From NCBI GenBank assembly GCA_900550285.1, contig URRW01000011.1, forward strand, positions 1 through 64,000: a stretch of DNA of 64,000 nucleotides, read 5' to 3'. The notes under the pieces are model-generated. The model was not told where the DNA came from. It saw nothing but the letters and a program-made list of their open reading frames with translations, and ran no database searches. Origin of the DNA: an uncultured Lachnospiraceae bacterium (GTDB taxonomy: Bacteria > Bacillota > Clostridia > Lachnospirales > Lachnospiraceae). Both the position numbers and the translations under genes were made by a program. Of this stretch, positions 49,851 to 58,858 are shown one piece after another (position 1 is the stretch's first letter; every line of letters starts with the position of its first letter).

Positions 49851-51747
49851 AGAGTGCTTAAAGCCGTCAAAACTGGCATTAAGTGATGAAATTTTAATGA
49901 AAATCGAGAAGCCTGCCCGCTATATCGGCGGTGAGGTCAACGCGGTCATCAAGGACAGGGAAAAGGTGGATGTACGGTTTGCGATGTGCTTTCCGGACGT
50001 CTATGAAATCGGGATGTCCCACCTCGGGATCCAGATCCTCTACGATATGTTCAACCGTTATGACGACGTATGGTGCGAACGCGTATATTCCCCGTGGGTA
50101 GATCTGGACCGGATCATGCGGGAAAAGAAAATCCCCCTGTTCGCGCTGGAATCCCAGGATCCGGTAAAGGACTTTGATTTTCTGGGAATTACCCTGCAGT
50201 ATGAGATGTGCTACACAAATGTCCTGCAGGTGCTGGATCTGTCCGGTATTCCGCTTCTGGCAAAAGACCGGACGGAGGAAGATCCCATCGTGATCGGCGG
50301 CGGTCCGTGCAGCTATAATCCGGAACCGATCGCGGACTTTTTCGATCTGTTTTATATCGGAGAGGGCGAGACGCAGTACCGCCGTCTTCTGGATGTTTAT
50401 AAGGAGACGAAGGCTGCGGGCAAAGGCCGCGCCGAATTCCTTCTGCGCGCCGCAAGGGAAATTCCGGGAATGTATGTGCCTTCGCTGTATGAGGTCAGTT
50501 ACAAAGAGGACGGCACGATCGAAGCCTTTCGTCCCGTAAAGGAGGGCGTTCCGGAGCGCATTACCAAAGAGATCGTGATGGATCTGGACAATGCGCCTTA
50601 TCCGACAAAACCCGTCGTGCCCTACATCAAGGCGACGCAGGACAGGGTCGTTTTGGAGATCCAGCGTGGCTGTATCCGGGGCTGCCGCTTCTGTCAGGCA
50701 GGACAGCTTTACCGTCCCGTTAGGGAAAAGAGCCTTGAAACGCTGAAAAATTATGCTCGGCAGATGCTGGAAAGCACCGGTCAGGAAGAGATTTCCCTAA
50801 GCTCGTTAAGCTCCAGCGACTATTCCCATCTGGAAGAGCTGGTAGATTTTTTGATGGACACCTGCGAGCAGAAAAAGGTAAATATTTCCCTCCCGTCTTT
50901 GCGGATCGACGCCTTTTCGCTGGATGTAATGGGAAAAGTACAGGACGTAAAAAAGAGCAGCCTGACCTTTGCGCCGGAGGCGGGAAGCCAGCGGCTGCGC
51001 GACATTATCAATAAGGGACTGACGGAAGAGGATATTTTAAAAGGCGCAGGACTTGCTTTTGAGGGCGGCTGGAGCCGGGTAAAGCTGTATTTCATGCTGG
51101 GACTTCCTTTTGAGACAGAGGACGACGTGCGGGGAATCGCGGAGCTTTCCAATAAGATCGCGGCGCTGTATTATGATCTGATCCCGAAGGAGAAGCGCAG
51201 CGGCCCGGTTCAGATCGTGGCGAGCACCTCATTTTTTATCCCGAAGCCGTTTACCCCGTTCCAGTGGGCGCCCATGTGCACAAAGGAGCAGTTTCTGGAT
51301 AAGGCAGCGCTGACAAAGCGCTCCGTGCGCGAGCAGCTCAACCAGAAGCGGATCAAGTACAACTGGCATGAGGCGGATGTGAGCGTTTTGGAGGGCGTAT
51401 TTGCCCGCGGCGACAGAAAGGTTGCGGACGTTATTTTAAAAGCCTATGAAAAGGGCTGTATTTATGACGCGTGGGGCGAATACTTCCGGTATGAGACGTG
51501 GCTGGACTGCTTTGAAGAATGTAACGTAAGCATTGATTTTTATACAACGAGACAGCGAAGCGAGGACGAGATCTTCCCGTGGGATTTCCTGGACTGTGGC
51601 GTAAACAAAGCCTTCCTTTTGCGGGAATGGGAACGCGCAAAGGCGGGCGTCGTAACGCCGAACTGCCGGGTGCAGTGTCAGGGCTGCGGCGCGGCGCGCT
51701 TTGGCGGCGGCGTCTGCTTTGAAGAGAAGGGAGGGGCAAATCAGTGA
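49834..51747 (+). CDS. TIGR03960 family B12-binding/radical SAM protein
   Basis: A 637-residue enzyme with ALSDEILMKIEKPARYIGGE at the front, a cobalamin-binding-like region (FPDVYEIGMSHLGIQILYDM), GEGETQYRRLLD, and the radical SAM loop C280, C284, C287 in QRGCIRGCRFCQAGQ. The family is usually followed by a TIGR03936 protein and RNase E/G, as here, suggesting RNA modification or maturation; the substrate is unknown. The ATG at 49834 gives 13 residues before the conserved start; the upstream sequence looks replaced, so the original start may have been lost. Confidence 0.9.
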   Translation: MNCTIKECLKPSKLALSDEILMKIEKPARYIGGEVNAVIKDREKVDVRFAMCFPDVYEIGMSHLGIQILYDMFNRYDDVWCERVYSPWVDLDRIMREKKIPLFALESQDPVKDFDFLGITLQYEMCYTNVLQVLDLSGIPLLAKDRTEEDPIVIGGGPCSYNPEPIADFFDLFYIGEGETQYRRLLDVYKETKAAGKGRAEFLLRAAREIPGMYVPSLYEVSYKEDGTIEAFRPVKEGVPERITKEIVMDLDNAPYPTKPVVPYIKATQDRVVLEIQRGCIRGCRFCQAGQLYRPVREKSLETLKNYARQMLESTGQEEISLSSLSSSDYSHLEELVDFLMDTCEQKKVNISLPSLRIDAFSLDVMGKVQDVKKSSLTFAPEAGSQRLRDIINKGLTEEDILKGAGLAFEGGWSRVKLYFMLGLPFETEDDVRGIAELSNKIAALYYDLIPKEKRSGPVQIVASTSFFIPKPFTPFQWAPMCTKEQFLDKAALTKRSVREQLNQKRIKYNWHEADVSVLEGVFARGDRKVADVILKAYEKGCIYDAWGEYFRYETWLDCFEECNVSIDFYTTRQRSEDEIFPWDFLDCGVNKAFLLREWERAKAGVVTPNCRVQCQGCGAARFGGGVCFEEKGGANQ

Positions 51748-52439
51748 AAATCAGAGTGAAATTTTCCAAATACGGCCCGCTGCGCTTCATCGGGCATCTG
51801 GATGTGATGCGCTTTTTCCAGAAAGCGATCCGCCGGGCAGGGATCGACGTGGTCTATACAAACGGCTTCAGCCCTCATCAGGTCATGAGCTTTGCCGCCC
51901 CTTTAGGTGTCGGGCTGTGCGGCCTCGGGGAATATATGGACGTGGAGATCGCGTCCCATCAGGGGATGGAGGATTTAAAAAACCGCCTGCAAAAAGAGTG
52001 CCCCTACGGAATTGATATTTTAAACGTGTGCCTGCTTCCGGAAAAAGCCGGGAACGCGATGGCAAGCGTCGCCGCCGCGACCTATGCGGTTGCCTTTAAG
52101 GATCCCGAAAAGAGCTTTTCCCCTTACGAGGCGTATGTGCAAAAGCTTCTTTCACAGGATGAAATCCTTGTGACAAAGGAAACGAAACGGAGCACGGCGC
52201 AGGTCAATATCCGTCCAGGCATTTATGAATGCAGCATTCAGGACGGGGCGCTCGTCTTTTTGGTGGACGCCAGCAGCGCGGGCAATATCCGTCCGGAATT
52301 TGTGACCGACGCCTTTTTGGCGCTGGCAGGGATCAGCGTTGAAAAGATCGAACTGCAGACGGTGCGGATGGAAACATGGATGAACGCAGGGACGGAAACA
52401 GAGCGCAGGCTCGTTCCGCTGGATGCGATAGGAGAATAA
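51744..52439 (+). CDS. TIGR03936 family radical SAM-associated protein (DUF2344)
   Basis: A 231-residue protein: VKFSKYGPLRFIGHLDVMRF, FFQKAIRRAGIDVVYTNGFS, PHQVMSFAAPLGVGL. It is the standard partner of the TIGR03960 radical SAM protein. It has no cysteine cluster. The start is GTG within the TGA of the previous gene (GTGA). Confidence 0.92.
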   Translation: MKIRVKFSKYGPLRFIGHLDVMRFFQKAIRRAGIDVVYTNGFSPHQVMSFAAPLGVGLCGLGEYMDVEIASHQGMEDLKNRLQKECPYGIDILNVCLLPEKAGNAMASVAAATYAVAFKDPEKSFSPYEAYVQKLLSQDEILVTKETKRSTAQVNIRPGIYECSIQDGALVFLVDASSAGNIRPEFVTDAFLALAGISVEKIELQTVRMETWMNAGTETERRLVPLDAIGE

Positions 52440-52441
52440 TC

Positions 52442-53659
52442 TTGGAAAAAATATGTGTGATCACAAAAGCCCCCCTTGCCAAAGACGGGGGGCGGATGCT
52501 GACGACATTTTTGCTGGAAGACGGGCGTCTGAGTGAGGTGCATCCTCACGGGACGTCCGGTTCTCTTCTCGGCAATATTTATGTGGGAAAAATTAAAAAC
52601 GTGGTAAAAAACATCGAGGCAGCCTTTGTGGAGATTGCGGGCGGCCAGACCTGTTTTCTGCCTTTTTCGGAAGCGGTATGCCCGATCCTCACAAACCGCC
52701 CCTACGACGGGCGGCTTTTATGCGGGGATGAGATTCTTGTGCAGGTGATCCGCGACCGCGTCAAGACAAAGGATCCGGCGCTGACGGCAAAGATCACGCT
52801 GGAGGGGCGCTGGTGCGCGGCGGTTATCGACGGCGGGCACGGCGTGCGCTGTTCCAGACAGCTTTCGGAGGAAACAGCGTGCATCCTTTCCGATTGTTTA
52901 AAAGACACCGAAGTGCCAAAGCCGATAACGCTCATCCTCCGGACAAAGGCGGGAGAGCTTGTAAACGGCGGTGCAGACGGATTTGTGCCGCTGACCGCCG
53001 AGGCGAAAAAGCTATTGGAGCGGGCGCAGACGCTTTTAAAAATCGGAAGAACCCGGACGGTATTTTCTCTGATTTCGGAGGAAAAGCCGGAATGGCTTGC
53101 GGTTTTGCAGGAGCAAAAGACTTCCTTTGACAAGGTGGTAACGGATGAGCCTGCAGTCCATAGCGCGCTTTCCGGGCAGGATTTTTCAGGGACGGAGGTT
53201 TCCTTTTATACAGACGAAAAGGTGAGCCTGTTCCAGCTCTACGGGCTTTCTGCAAAGCTAGACGAAGCGCTTTCAAAGCGCGTATGGCTAAAATCCGGCG
53301 GCTATCTGGTCATTGAGCCGACGGAGGCTTTGACGGTGATCGACGTCAACACGGGAAAATTCGACGGAAAGAAAAAGACGGAAGAGACCTTTGCCCTGAT
53401 CAACCGGGAGGCGGCGGCAGAAACTGCGCGGCAGCTCAGGCTGCGCAACCTTTCCGGCATCATCCTCGTGGACTTTATCAATCAGGACAGGGCGGGGGCA
53501 AAGGAACTTTTGGAATTTTTGCGCGAATGCTGCAAAACAGATCCGGTTCCGGTACGGGTCGTTGATATGACGCCTCTGGGGCTGATGGAAATTACCCGGA
53601 AAAAAGTCCGCCGTCCGCTGGCAGAGCTGATCCGGGAAGCGAAAACAGCCTCAAATTAA
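52442..53659 (+). CDS. rng: Ribonuclease E/G family protein
   Basis: A 405-residue RNase E/G. Visible are an S1-like part (GNIYVGKIKNVVKNIEAAFV), ITLEGRWCAAVIDG and the catalytic core with both metal-binding aspartates in LTVIDVNTGKFDGKKKTEET and GIILVDFINQD, then TPLGLMEITRKKVRRPL. The protein ends there, so the C-x-x-C Zn-link of E. coli RNase E/G is missing. The TTG at 52442 follows AGGAGA. Two bases after the DUF2344 stop. The rplU-rpmA genes that often follow are not here. Confidence 0.9.
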   Translation: MEKICVITKAPLAKDGGRMLTTFLLEDGRLSEVHPHGTSGSLLGNIYVGKIKNVVKNIEAAFVEIAGGQTCFLPFSEAVCPILTNRPYDGRLLCGDEILVQVIRDRVKTKDPALTAKITLEGRWCAAVIDGGHGVRCSRQLSEETACILSDCLKDTEVPKPITLILRTKAGELVNGGADGFVPLTAEAKKLLERAQTLLKIGRTRTVFSLISEEKPEWLAVLQEQKTSFDKVVTDEPAVHSALSGQDFSGTEVSFYTDEKVSLFQLYGLSAKLDEALSKRVWLKSGGYLVIEPTEALTVIDVNTGKFDGKKKTEETFALINREAAAETARQLRLRNLSGIILVDFINQDRAGAKELLEFLRECCKTDPVPVRVVDMTPLGLMEITRKKVRRPLAELIREAKTASN

Positions 53660-53688
53660 AACAGCCGGCACAGGCAGAAGGGAAAAGG

Positions 53689-54258
53689 ATGAAATTTTTA
53701 GGCATGGAAAAGGTGCGGGACGGCAAATATCTGAAAAATTATGAGCTGTCCTATGAAAATAAATCCGGAAAGCTAAAGAAATTCGAGATCGTAAGCCGGA
53801 AGGAGCTGGCAGGCCCCGAGGAGCTTGGAAAACGCGTCAGCGGCGTTTCCATCGTGGCGTTTTGCGATGGGAAAATGCTTTTGCTGGAAGAGTTTCGCTT
53901 AAGCATCAACAAGCGTATTTTTAATCTGTGCGCGGGGATGACGGAGGCAGGGGAATCTGTAGAAGAGTGCATTAAAAGGGAGCTGTACGAGGAAACGGGG
54001 CTTTCCGTGAAACGGATCATCCGCATACTGCCTCCGTCCTATTCCGCAGTGGGATTTTCCGATACCAAAACCTACATCGCCTTTGTGGAAGCGGAAGGGG
54101 AGTTTTGCGACCATACCTCGGACAACGAAGAGATTACCGCACGCTTTTACAGCAGGGAAGAAGTGAGGAAACTTTTGGAAACGGCAGAATTTTCCTCCAG
54201 ATCACAGATGGCGGCATTTTATTTTTGCGGGGGGATGGAAGAACTACCGGGCTCCTGA
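53689..54258 (+). CDS. Nudix hydrolase (ADP-ribose pyrophosphatase-like)
   Basis: A 189-residue Nudix protein with FEIVSRKELAGPEELGKRV at the front and the Nudix box GMTEAGESVEECIKRELYEE followed by TGL. Longer N-terminal part and sequence placement suggest the ADP-ribose/NDP-sugar group (NudF-like), not mutT. Ends 170 bases before the next gene. Confidence 0.82.
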   Translation: MKFLGMEKVRDGKYLKNYELSYENKSGKLKKFEIVSRKELAGPEELGKRVSGVSIVAFCDGKMLLLEEFRLSINKRIFNLCAGMTEAGESVEECIKRELYEETGLSVKRIIRILPPSYSAVGFSDTKTYIAFVEAEGEFCDHTSDNEEITARFYSREEVRKLLETAEFSSRSQMAAFYFCGGMEELPGS

Positions 54259-54326
54259 CCGTTTCGCGCCCGCCGCAGGCAGTATGCCGATCATTACAGT
54301 ACTTATCCGAAACGCCGAAAAAAGTG

Positions 54327-54355
54327 TTGAAAAGTTCTTTTATATTGTATATAAT
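54327..54355 (+). promoter_or_regulatory. sigma-A promoter of the cytidylate kinase-like gene
   Basis: TTGAAA (54327-54332) and perfect TATAAT (54350-54355), spacing 17. Confidence 0.82.
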
Positions 54356-54428
54356 AACAATATAAAAGAAATGTTTGGATATTTTTCATTGGAATATCCA
54401 TGACAGATACAGAAAAGAGGGTGATGTA

Positions 54429-55058
54429 ATGAAGACAGTAATTACAATCGGACGGCAGTTTGGTTCCGGCGGCCATGAGATCGGGGAGAAGGTTGCGGAG
54501 CATTTCGGCATCAAATGTTATGACAAGGAGCTTTTATCCAGGGCGGCAAAAGACAGCGGTTTTTGTGAAGAGATGATCAAAACCCACGATGAGCGTCCGA
54601 CCAATTCTTTCCTCTACAATCTGGTCATGGACACTTATTCCTTCGGCTACAACACATCGGCATTTATGGATATGCCGATCAGCCATAAGGTATTTCTGGC
54701 ACAGTTTGACGCAATCAAGAGCATTGCAAAAGAAGGGCCGTGCGTGCTGGTCGGGCGGTGCGCCGATTATGCGCTCCACGATAAGAAAAACTGCCTGAAT
54801 TTCTTCATCTATGCGGATGAAGAATCTAAGATCAAAAGGCTGGTCAGCAAATATCCGGATCTGAATGAAGCCCGTGCGCGGGAAATGATGATTAAAAAGG
54901 ATAAACAGCGTCAGAGCTATTACAATTATTATTCTTCCAAAAAATGGGGCAGGGCAGACAGCTATGACTTTTGCTTAAACAGCTCTGTTCTCGGCATCGA
55001 GGGAACCGTAAAGCTGATCGCACAGATCGTAGAGGATTTTGAGGACGCATCCAAATAG
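54429..55058 (+). CDS. Cytidylate kinase-like family protein
   Basis: A 209-residue P-loop kinase-like protein. The ATP loop is GRQFGSGGHEIGEKVAEHFG at the N-terminus, then YDKELLSRAAKDSGF, LVGRCADYALHD and KDKQRQSYYNYYS near the lid. These proteins are distant from true Cmk (usually next to rpsA or ispH) and their substrate is unknown. The ATG follows GAGGGTGATGTA at wide spacing. It stands alone with its own promoter and terminator. Confidence 0.85.
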   Translation: MKTVITIGRQFGSGGHEIGEKVAEHFGIKCYDKELLSRAAKDSGFCEEMIKTHDERPTNSFLYNLVMDTYSFGYNTSAFMDMPISHKVFLAQFDAIKSIAKEGPCVLVGRCADYALHDKKNCLNFFIYADEESKIKRLVSKYPDLNEARAREMMIKKDKQRQSYYNYYSSKKWGRADSYDFCLNSSVLGIEGTVKLIAQIVEDFEDASK

Positions 55059-55072
55059 GAAGCGAAAATAAG

Positions 55073-55110
55073 TGCAGCAGTTCCAGACGTTTGGGATTGC
55101 TGCATATTTT
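55073..55110 (+). terminator. Terminator after the cytidylate kinase-like gene
   Basis: TGCAGCA (55073-55079) and TGCTGCA (55098-55104) followed by TATTTTAT. Stem of 7 bp. Confidence 0.55.
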
Positions 55111-55127
55111 ATATCGGAGGAAAAGGG

Positions 55128-55844
55128 ATGAAACATAAAACGGCATGGCTGCTCCTCTTGGGCAGCGCACTGGCTTTGGCAGCGTTTCCGCTGCTGGCAG
55201 GCTGCACGGGGCAGGAGAGTGCAGATGGATCCGCATATGACTTGGAATGGGGCAGTCAGGAGAGCTTTGCCGATATTGGGGCAAAATTAAAAACGCTGGG
55301 GATCAGTGGGATCACGGACGAGTTTATGGAGGATATGGAAAAAAGCTACTCGGATATGGATCCGCAGGCGCTGATGAATAAAACTGCGGTGCTCCTTACC
55401 GTTTTAGGGGACGGGATCTACAACGATGACCTGACAGAATGGGCTCCCGATAACGACAGCGTATATGCCTTCGATATGGAAGTATTCCGGTTTGAGAAGA
55501 TGTATACAGATTTTTTAAACGGGGTCAGGGCGATTGGAAACGGGGCGCTGGACTTTCAAAATATATCCGAAAATCTGGATGATGCAGACTTGGAAAACGG
55601 GACCGGGACACGGCAGGTTACGTTTGATTGGAACGGCAAAACCTATACGCTGAAGGCAGAGGTTCAGGGCGACTGGTTTGATACAAAAGTTCTGGATCAG
55701 CTCAACGGGCTGATTGCCGAAACAGGGGAAACGCGCAGGCTGTACGCAATGACAGACGGCTATCAGGAATGTATCGTCTTTTTCTGCGACCAGAGCTGGG
55801 CGGATTCCTTTTTTGAAAAAACGGGGCTGTTGTTGTCCATATAA
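55128..55844 (+). CDS. Lipoprotein, function unknown
   Basis: A 238-residue secreted protein with a type II signal (WLLLLGSALALAAFPLLAGC, lipobox LAGC, Cys26). The mature part is acidic and helical (MEDMEKSYSDMDPQALMNK, WAPDNDSVYAFDMEVFRFEK) and ends with YQECIVFFCDQSWADSFFEK. Lgt (3.0 kb) would lipidate it. I recognise no domain. A GGAGG lies upstream of the ATG. It is 35 bases ahead of a membrane protein gene, so they may work together. Confidence 0.8.
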   Translation: MKHKTAWLLLLGSALALAAFPLLAGCTGQESADGSAYDLEWGSQESFADIGAKLKTLGISGITDEFMEDMEKSYSDMDPQALMNKTAVLLTVLGDGIYNDDLTEWAPDNDSVYAFDMEVFRFEKMYTDFLNGVRAIGNGALDFQNISENLDDADLENGTGTRQVTFDWNGKTYTLKAEVQGDWFDTKVLDQLNGLIAETGETRRLYAMTDGYQECIVFFCDQSWADSFFEKTGLLLSI

Positions 55845-55879
55845 GAAATATAAGATATAAGAAGGAGAATCGGCATATC

Positions 55880-56473
55880 ATGGCGCAGACGAAAAAAGGC
55901 TTTTATATTTTACCGCTGTTATTTCTGCTTATGGTTTATCTGGATGGAATCTTTGTCCTGTATTTGAATGAAAACTGGCGTCTGATTTTATTGATGATCG
56001 CCTTAAGCGCCCTGATCGGCATAATCAACTGTATTTTTGCATTCACATGCTGCCGGACAGGGAAAGAGCGGTTTCTGGAAAACTGCATGGTCTTTTTGAA
56101 ATATGGGATGATCCCGTTTTATGTGGCGGTATTTGTCCTTGCAAGCGGGCTGACTTTTATGACAATGCTTTTTATCGGGCCTTTGTCTGCGGTCATTGCC
56201 GGGATCTTTGCCGTTTTGGATTATGCGATCCTGATCGTCGGAAGCTGCTATGTTATTTCCTATGTGATCTTAAAACTCAGAACGCGGGAAATGAAAGCGG
56301 GAGAGTGCGTGCTGCATATTATTTTGCAGTTATTTTTTGTGACCGATGTGCTGGACAGCATGTACCTGATTGCGGGGAAAGCGAAGCGCTACAAGGTTCT
56401 GACAGCCTGCCTGTGCATATTGCTGGCGGCAGGATTAATCTGCGTTGGCGTTTATATCAATTATGGCGTATGA
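55880..56473 (+). CDS. Polytopic membrane protein, function unknown
   Basis: A 197-residue protein with about six helices (for example ILPLLFLLMVYLDGIFVLYL, PFYVAVFVLASGLTFMTMLF, AVIAGIFAVLDYAILIVGSC). No signature of a known family is seen. GAAGGAG precedes the ATG. Its TGA stop is followed by 85 more open codons in the same frame (see the next entry). Confidence 0.75.
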   Translation: MAQTKKGFYILPLLFLLMVYLDGIFVLYLNENWRLILLMIALSALIGIINCIFAFTCCRTGKERFLENCMVFLKYGMIPFYVAVFVLASGLTFMTMLFIGPLSAVIAGIFAVLDYAILIVGSCYVISYVILKLRTREMKAGECVLHIILQLFFVTDVLDSMYLIAGKAKRYKVLTACLCILLAAGLICVGVYINYGV

Positions 56474-56731
56474 GAAGAAAGACACATACAGCATGCAGAT
56501 ACGCTTGATGGAAACGTCCGGAAAGTTGTATTTTATCTGGAACATTCGATTTACCGGAATGATGTGTATGATATGGGAGCCGGATACCTGATAACGGCGT
56601 ATATTGCAGATGCGCAAAAAGATTCTGAAAATTTCTCTGAAGCTGAAAATAAATCTGTTATCGTTGAAATAGCTGCAGACGACGTATCCTTTGAACTGAT
56701 CCGGCAGAAAGTGTACGAAGAGTACAGATAA
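56474..56731 (+). pseudogene. Open frame without start, continuing after the membrane-protein stop
   Basis: The 85 codons after the TGA read as a plausible protein end: VRKVVFYLEHSIYRNDVYDM, GAGYLITAYIADAQKDSENF, then EIAADDVSFELIRQKVYEEY and stop at 56729-56731. There is no usable start for most of it (first Met is mid-frame). It may be the C-terminal remnant of a deleted gene, or a readthrough extension. Composition is like real coding sequence. Confidence 0.45.
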
Positions 56732-56985
56732 GTATAAATAAAATGATAAACAGATACCAGCAGTAAATGCAGTAAATTAGGTTATGGACAAAAAATGCCT
56801 TCCGAATCCCTGAGAGAAGCGACATCCAACTATGCGCGAAAGTCAAGTTTAACGAATAGTTATAAGAAAAAACGCATATTTTCCATACTTAAGGGATTTT
56901 TAATCTTCTTGCCCCATTCATTCAGCTGCCGCCTTTATGGCACACTTCTTTTCCGTTCAGTCAGATCAGAATAAAGAAAAACAAA
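56732..56985. other. Intergenic stretch with no recognised feature
   Basis: About 250 bases of AT-rich sequence with several short frames but no start with ribosome site, no hairpin and no tRNA. It ends at the terminator of the minus-strand operon. Confidence 0.6.
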
Positions 56986-57032
56986 CGCGCAGGCGCAAAG
57001 ATTGATCCGGTTATCTTTCTTTTGCCTGCGCG
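56986..57032 (-). terminator. Terminator of the dtd operon
   Basis: On the minus strand, CGCGCAGGC (complement of 57024-57032) pairs with GCCTGCGCG (complement of 56986-56994), with further CAAAGA/TCTTT pairing inside, followed by TTTGTTTTTCTTTAT. Confidence 0.8.
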
Positions 57033-57060
57033 CTGATTTGTTATCTTTCAAATATCTGCC

Positions 57061-57513
57061 TTAAATCCCCAGCTCCTTTGAATCCAGTACAACCGTAAAC
57101 GGCCCGTCATTCTGCAGTGCCACTTTCATATCTGCCCCGAAGCTGCCTGTTTTTACGACAGGCACTTCTTTTTGGCAGGCTTTAATCACATATTCATAAA
57201 GCGCTTCCGCATGCGCCGGCGCCCCTGCCTTTACAAAAGAGGGACGGTTGCCCTTGCGGCAGTCGGCATACAGGGTAAACTGGGAAACCAAAAGCAGGCT
57301 TCCGTCCACGTCCTTTAACGCCAGATTGGTTTTGCCGTCAGCGTCTTCAAAAATACGCAGCCCGATCATTTTTTTCACCATTTTGTCAGCGACCGCCTCC
57401 GTATCTTCATCGGAAACGCCGATGAGCACCAGAAAGCCCCGGTTGATTTCGGAATAAAGCTGTCCGTCTATCGTAACGCTTGCCTGCGAAACGCGCTGTA
57501 TCACAAATTTCAT
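57061..57513 (-). CDS. dtd: D-aminoacyl-tRNA deacylase Dtd
   Basis: Dtd removes D-amino acids mischarged on tRNA. The 150-residue protein has the family markers MKFVIQRVSQASVTIDG, LLVSQFTLYADCRKGNRPSF and the C-terminal NDGPFTVVLDS with G-P motif. The start overlaps the end of the AI-2E gene by four bases (ATGA). Confidence 0.96.
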   Translation of the reverse strand: MKFVIQRVSQASVTIDGQLYSEINRGFLVLIGVSDEDTEAVADKMVKKMIGLRIFEDADGKTNLALKDVDGSLLLVSQFTLYADCRKGNRPSFVKAGAPAHAEALYEYVIKACQKEVPVVKTGSFGADMKVALQNDGPFTVVLDSKELGI

Positions 57514-58838
57514 GTCTGGGAATCTCCTTTTTTGTCTTTTTTAGCTTTTGCGGCTGATTTTTCCTGAGATGCAGGCACTGCCTTTTCGCAGAACTTGCCA
57601 TTTTCCTCATCAATATGATCCAGCTTCCGGTATTGCTCTGTATCGGTAGAAAAACCCTTTTGACGGAGGCTGTGATTGGTGCGGCGCTTTAACAGGGCGT
57701 ACAATACGGCAAACGTAGGAACGCCGAGCACCATGCCGGGAACGCCCATAATACCGCTGAAAAGGGTAATTGAAAATAAAACCCAGAAGCCGGGAAGCCC
57801 CGTAGATTCCCCAAGGATCTTTGGTCCAAGGAAGTTTCCGTCAAATTGCTGGAGCACAATAATAAAAATAATAAAGTAAATGCACTGAACCGGATTTACC
57901 ATCAGGATAAGCAGGCCGCTGGGAATCGCTCCGATAAACGGTCCGAAAAACGGGATGATGTTTGTCACGCCCACGATAACGCTGATCAGCATGGGATAAG
58001 GGAATTTCAGCAGGCTTGTTCCCACAAAGCAGATAATTCCGATGATAAAGGAATCCAGTATTTTGCCGCTGATAAAGCCGCCGAAGGTGGAATTGATCAG
58101 TCTGGCATTTTCGATCATATCATTTGCGTATCTGGTATCCAGAAAAGCATAAACCAGCTTTTTTGCCTGCCCCAGAAACTTTTCCTTGCTGGCAAGCAGA
58201 TAAATGGAAATGATCAGTCCAAGGATCAGGTTCCAGAGCGCTTTCACGAGGCTCAGCATACTCAGCGATACGGTTTTTAAAAGGTTATTGATCTGCGGCA
58301 GGATCCCTTTGTTGAGCCATTCCTGCAGGTCAGCGGAATACGTATCGATCAGCCGGATGACCGTATGCTCAATGTCCGGGTTATCTGCCAGAAGCTTCTG
58401 AACCCAGATGCTGATGTTGGAAACATATTCCGGAAACTGACCAATGATGCTCTGGATGCTGGAAATTACCTGCGGAATGACCACCCGGAAAAATCCGAAA
58501 AGCAGGAAGCCCACAAAGATCAGCGTCAAAATAATGGAAATCCCGCGGCAAATGCCGTTTAATGCCTTTCCCCTCTCCCGGATTGCCCGATGCTTTGCGC
58601 CAATCCGATCCAAAAGCGGATGCAGCAGCTTTCGTTCCAGCATATTTACCACCGGACACAAAAGCCACGCGAGGATAAAGCCGTTTATGATCGGCATGCA
58701 GATATGCAGCAGCGTGCTCAGATGCTTGCGCAGGATGCCGCCGTGGAACATCAGATAATAAGCGGTCAGACCGCCGATAATGACAAGGAGCGCGGTAACG
58801 CCCCAGTAGAGATATTTTTTCTCCCAGCGAAATTTCAT
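57510..58838 (-). CDS. AI-2E family transporter (YdbI/PerM-like)
   Basis: A 442-residue polytopic membrane protein. The family markers are FILAWLLCPVVNMLERKLL near the start, ARLINSTFGGFISGKILDSF, GVTNIIPFFGPFIGAIPSG and LLILMVNP, then a C-terminal charged tail. PerM-family members export AI-2 or act as permeases; the substrate here is unknown. The ATG at 58838 has GGAGG 8 bases upstream. Downstream of the DUF2130 gene. Confidence 0.9.
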   Translation of the reverse strand: MKFRWEKKYLYWGVTALLVIIGGLTAYYLMFHGGILRKHLSTLLHICMPIINGFILAWLLCPVVNMLERKLLHPLLDRIGAKHRAIRERGKALNGICRGISIILTLIFVGFLLFGFFRVVIPQVISSIQSIIGQFPEYVSNISIWVQKLLADNPDIEHTVIRLIDTYSADLQEWLNKGILPQINNLLKTVSLSMLSLVKALWNLILGLIISIYLLASKEKFLGQAKKLVYAFLDTRYANDMIENARLINSTFGGFISGKILDSFIIGIICFVGTSLLKFPYPMLISVIVGVTNIIPFFGPFIGAIPSGLLILMVNPVQCIYFIIFIIVLQQFDGNFLGPKILGESTGLPGFWVLFSITLFSGIMGVPGMVLGVPTFAVLYALLKRRTNHSLRQKGFSTDTEQYRKLDHIDEENGKFCEKAVPASQEKSAAKAKKDKKGDSQT

Positions 58839-58858
58839 GCAAGATTCCTCCAAATTTC

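Noticed and set aside
56474..56731. A separate complete small gene
   Set aside because: There is no start codon with a ribosome site before most of the conserved-looking segment.
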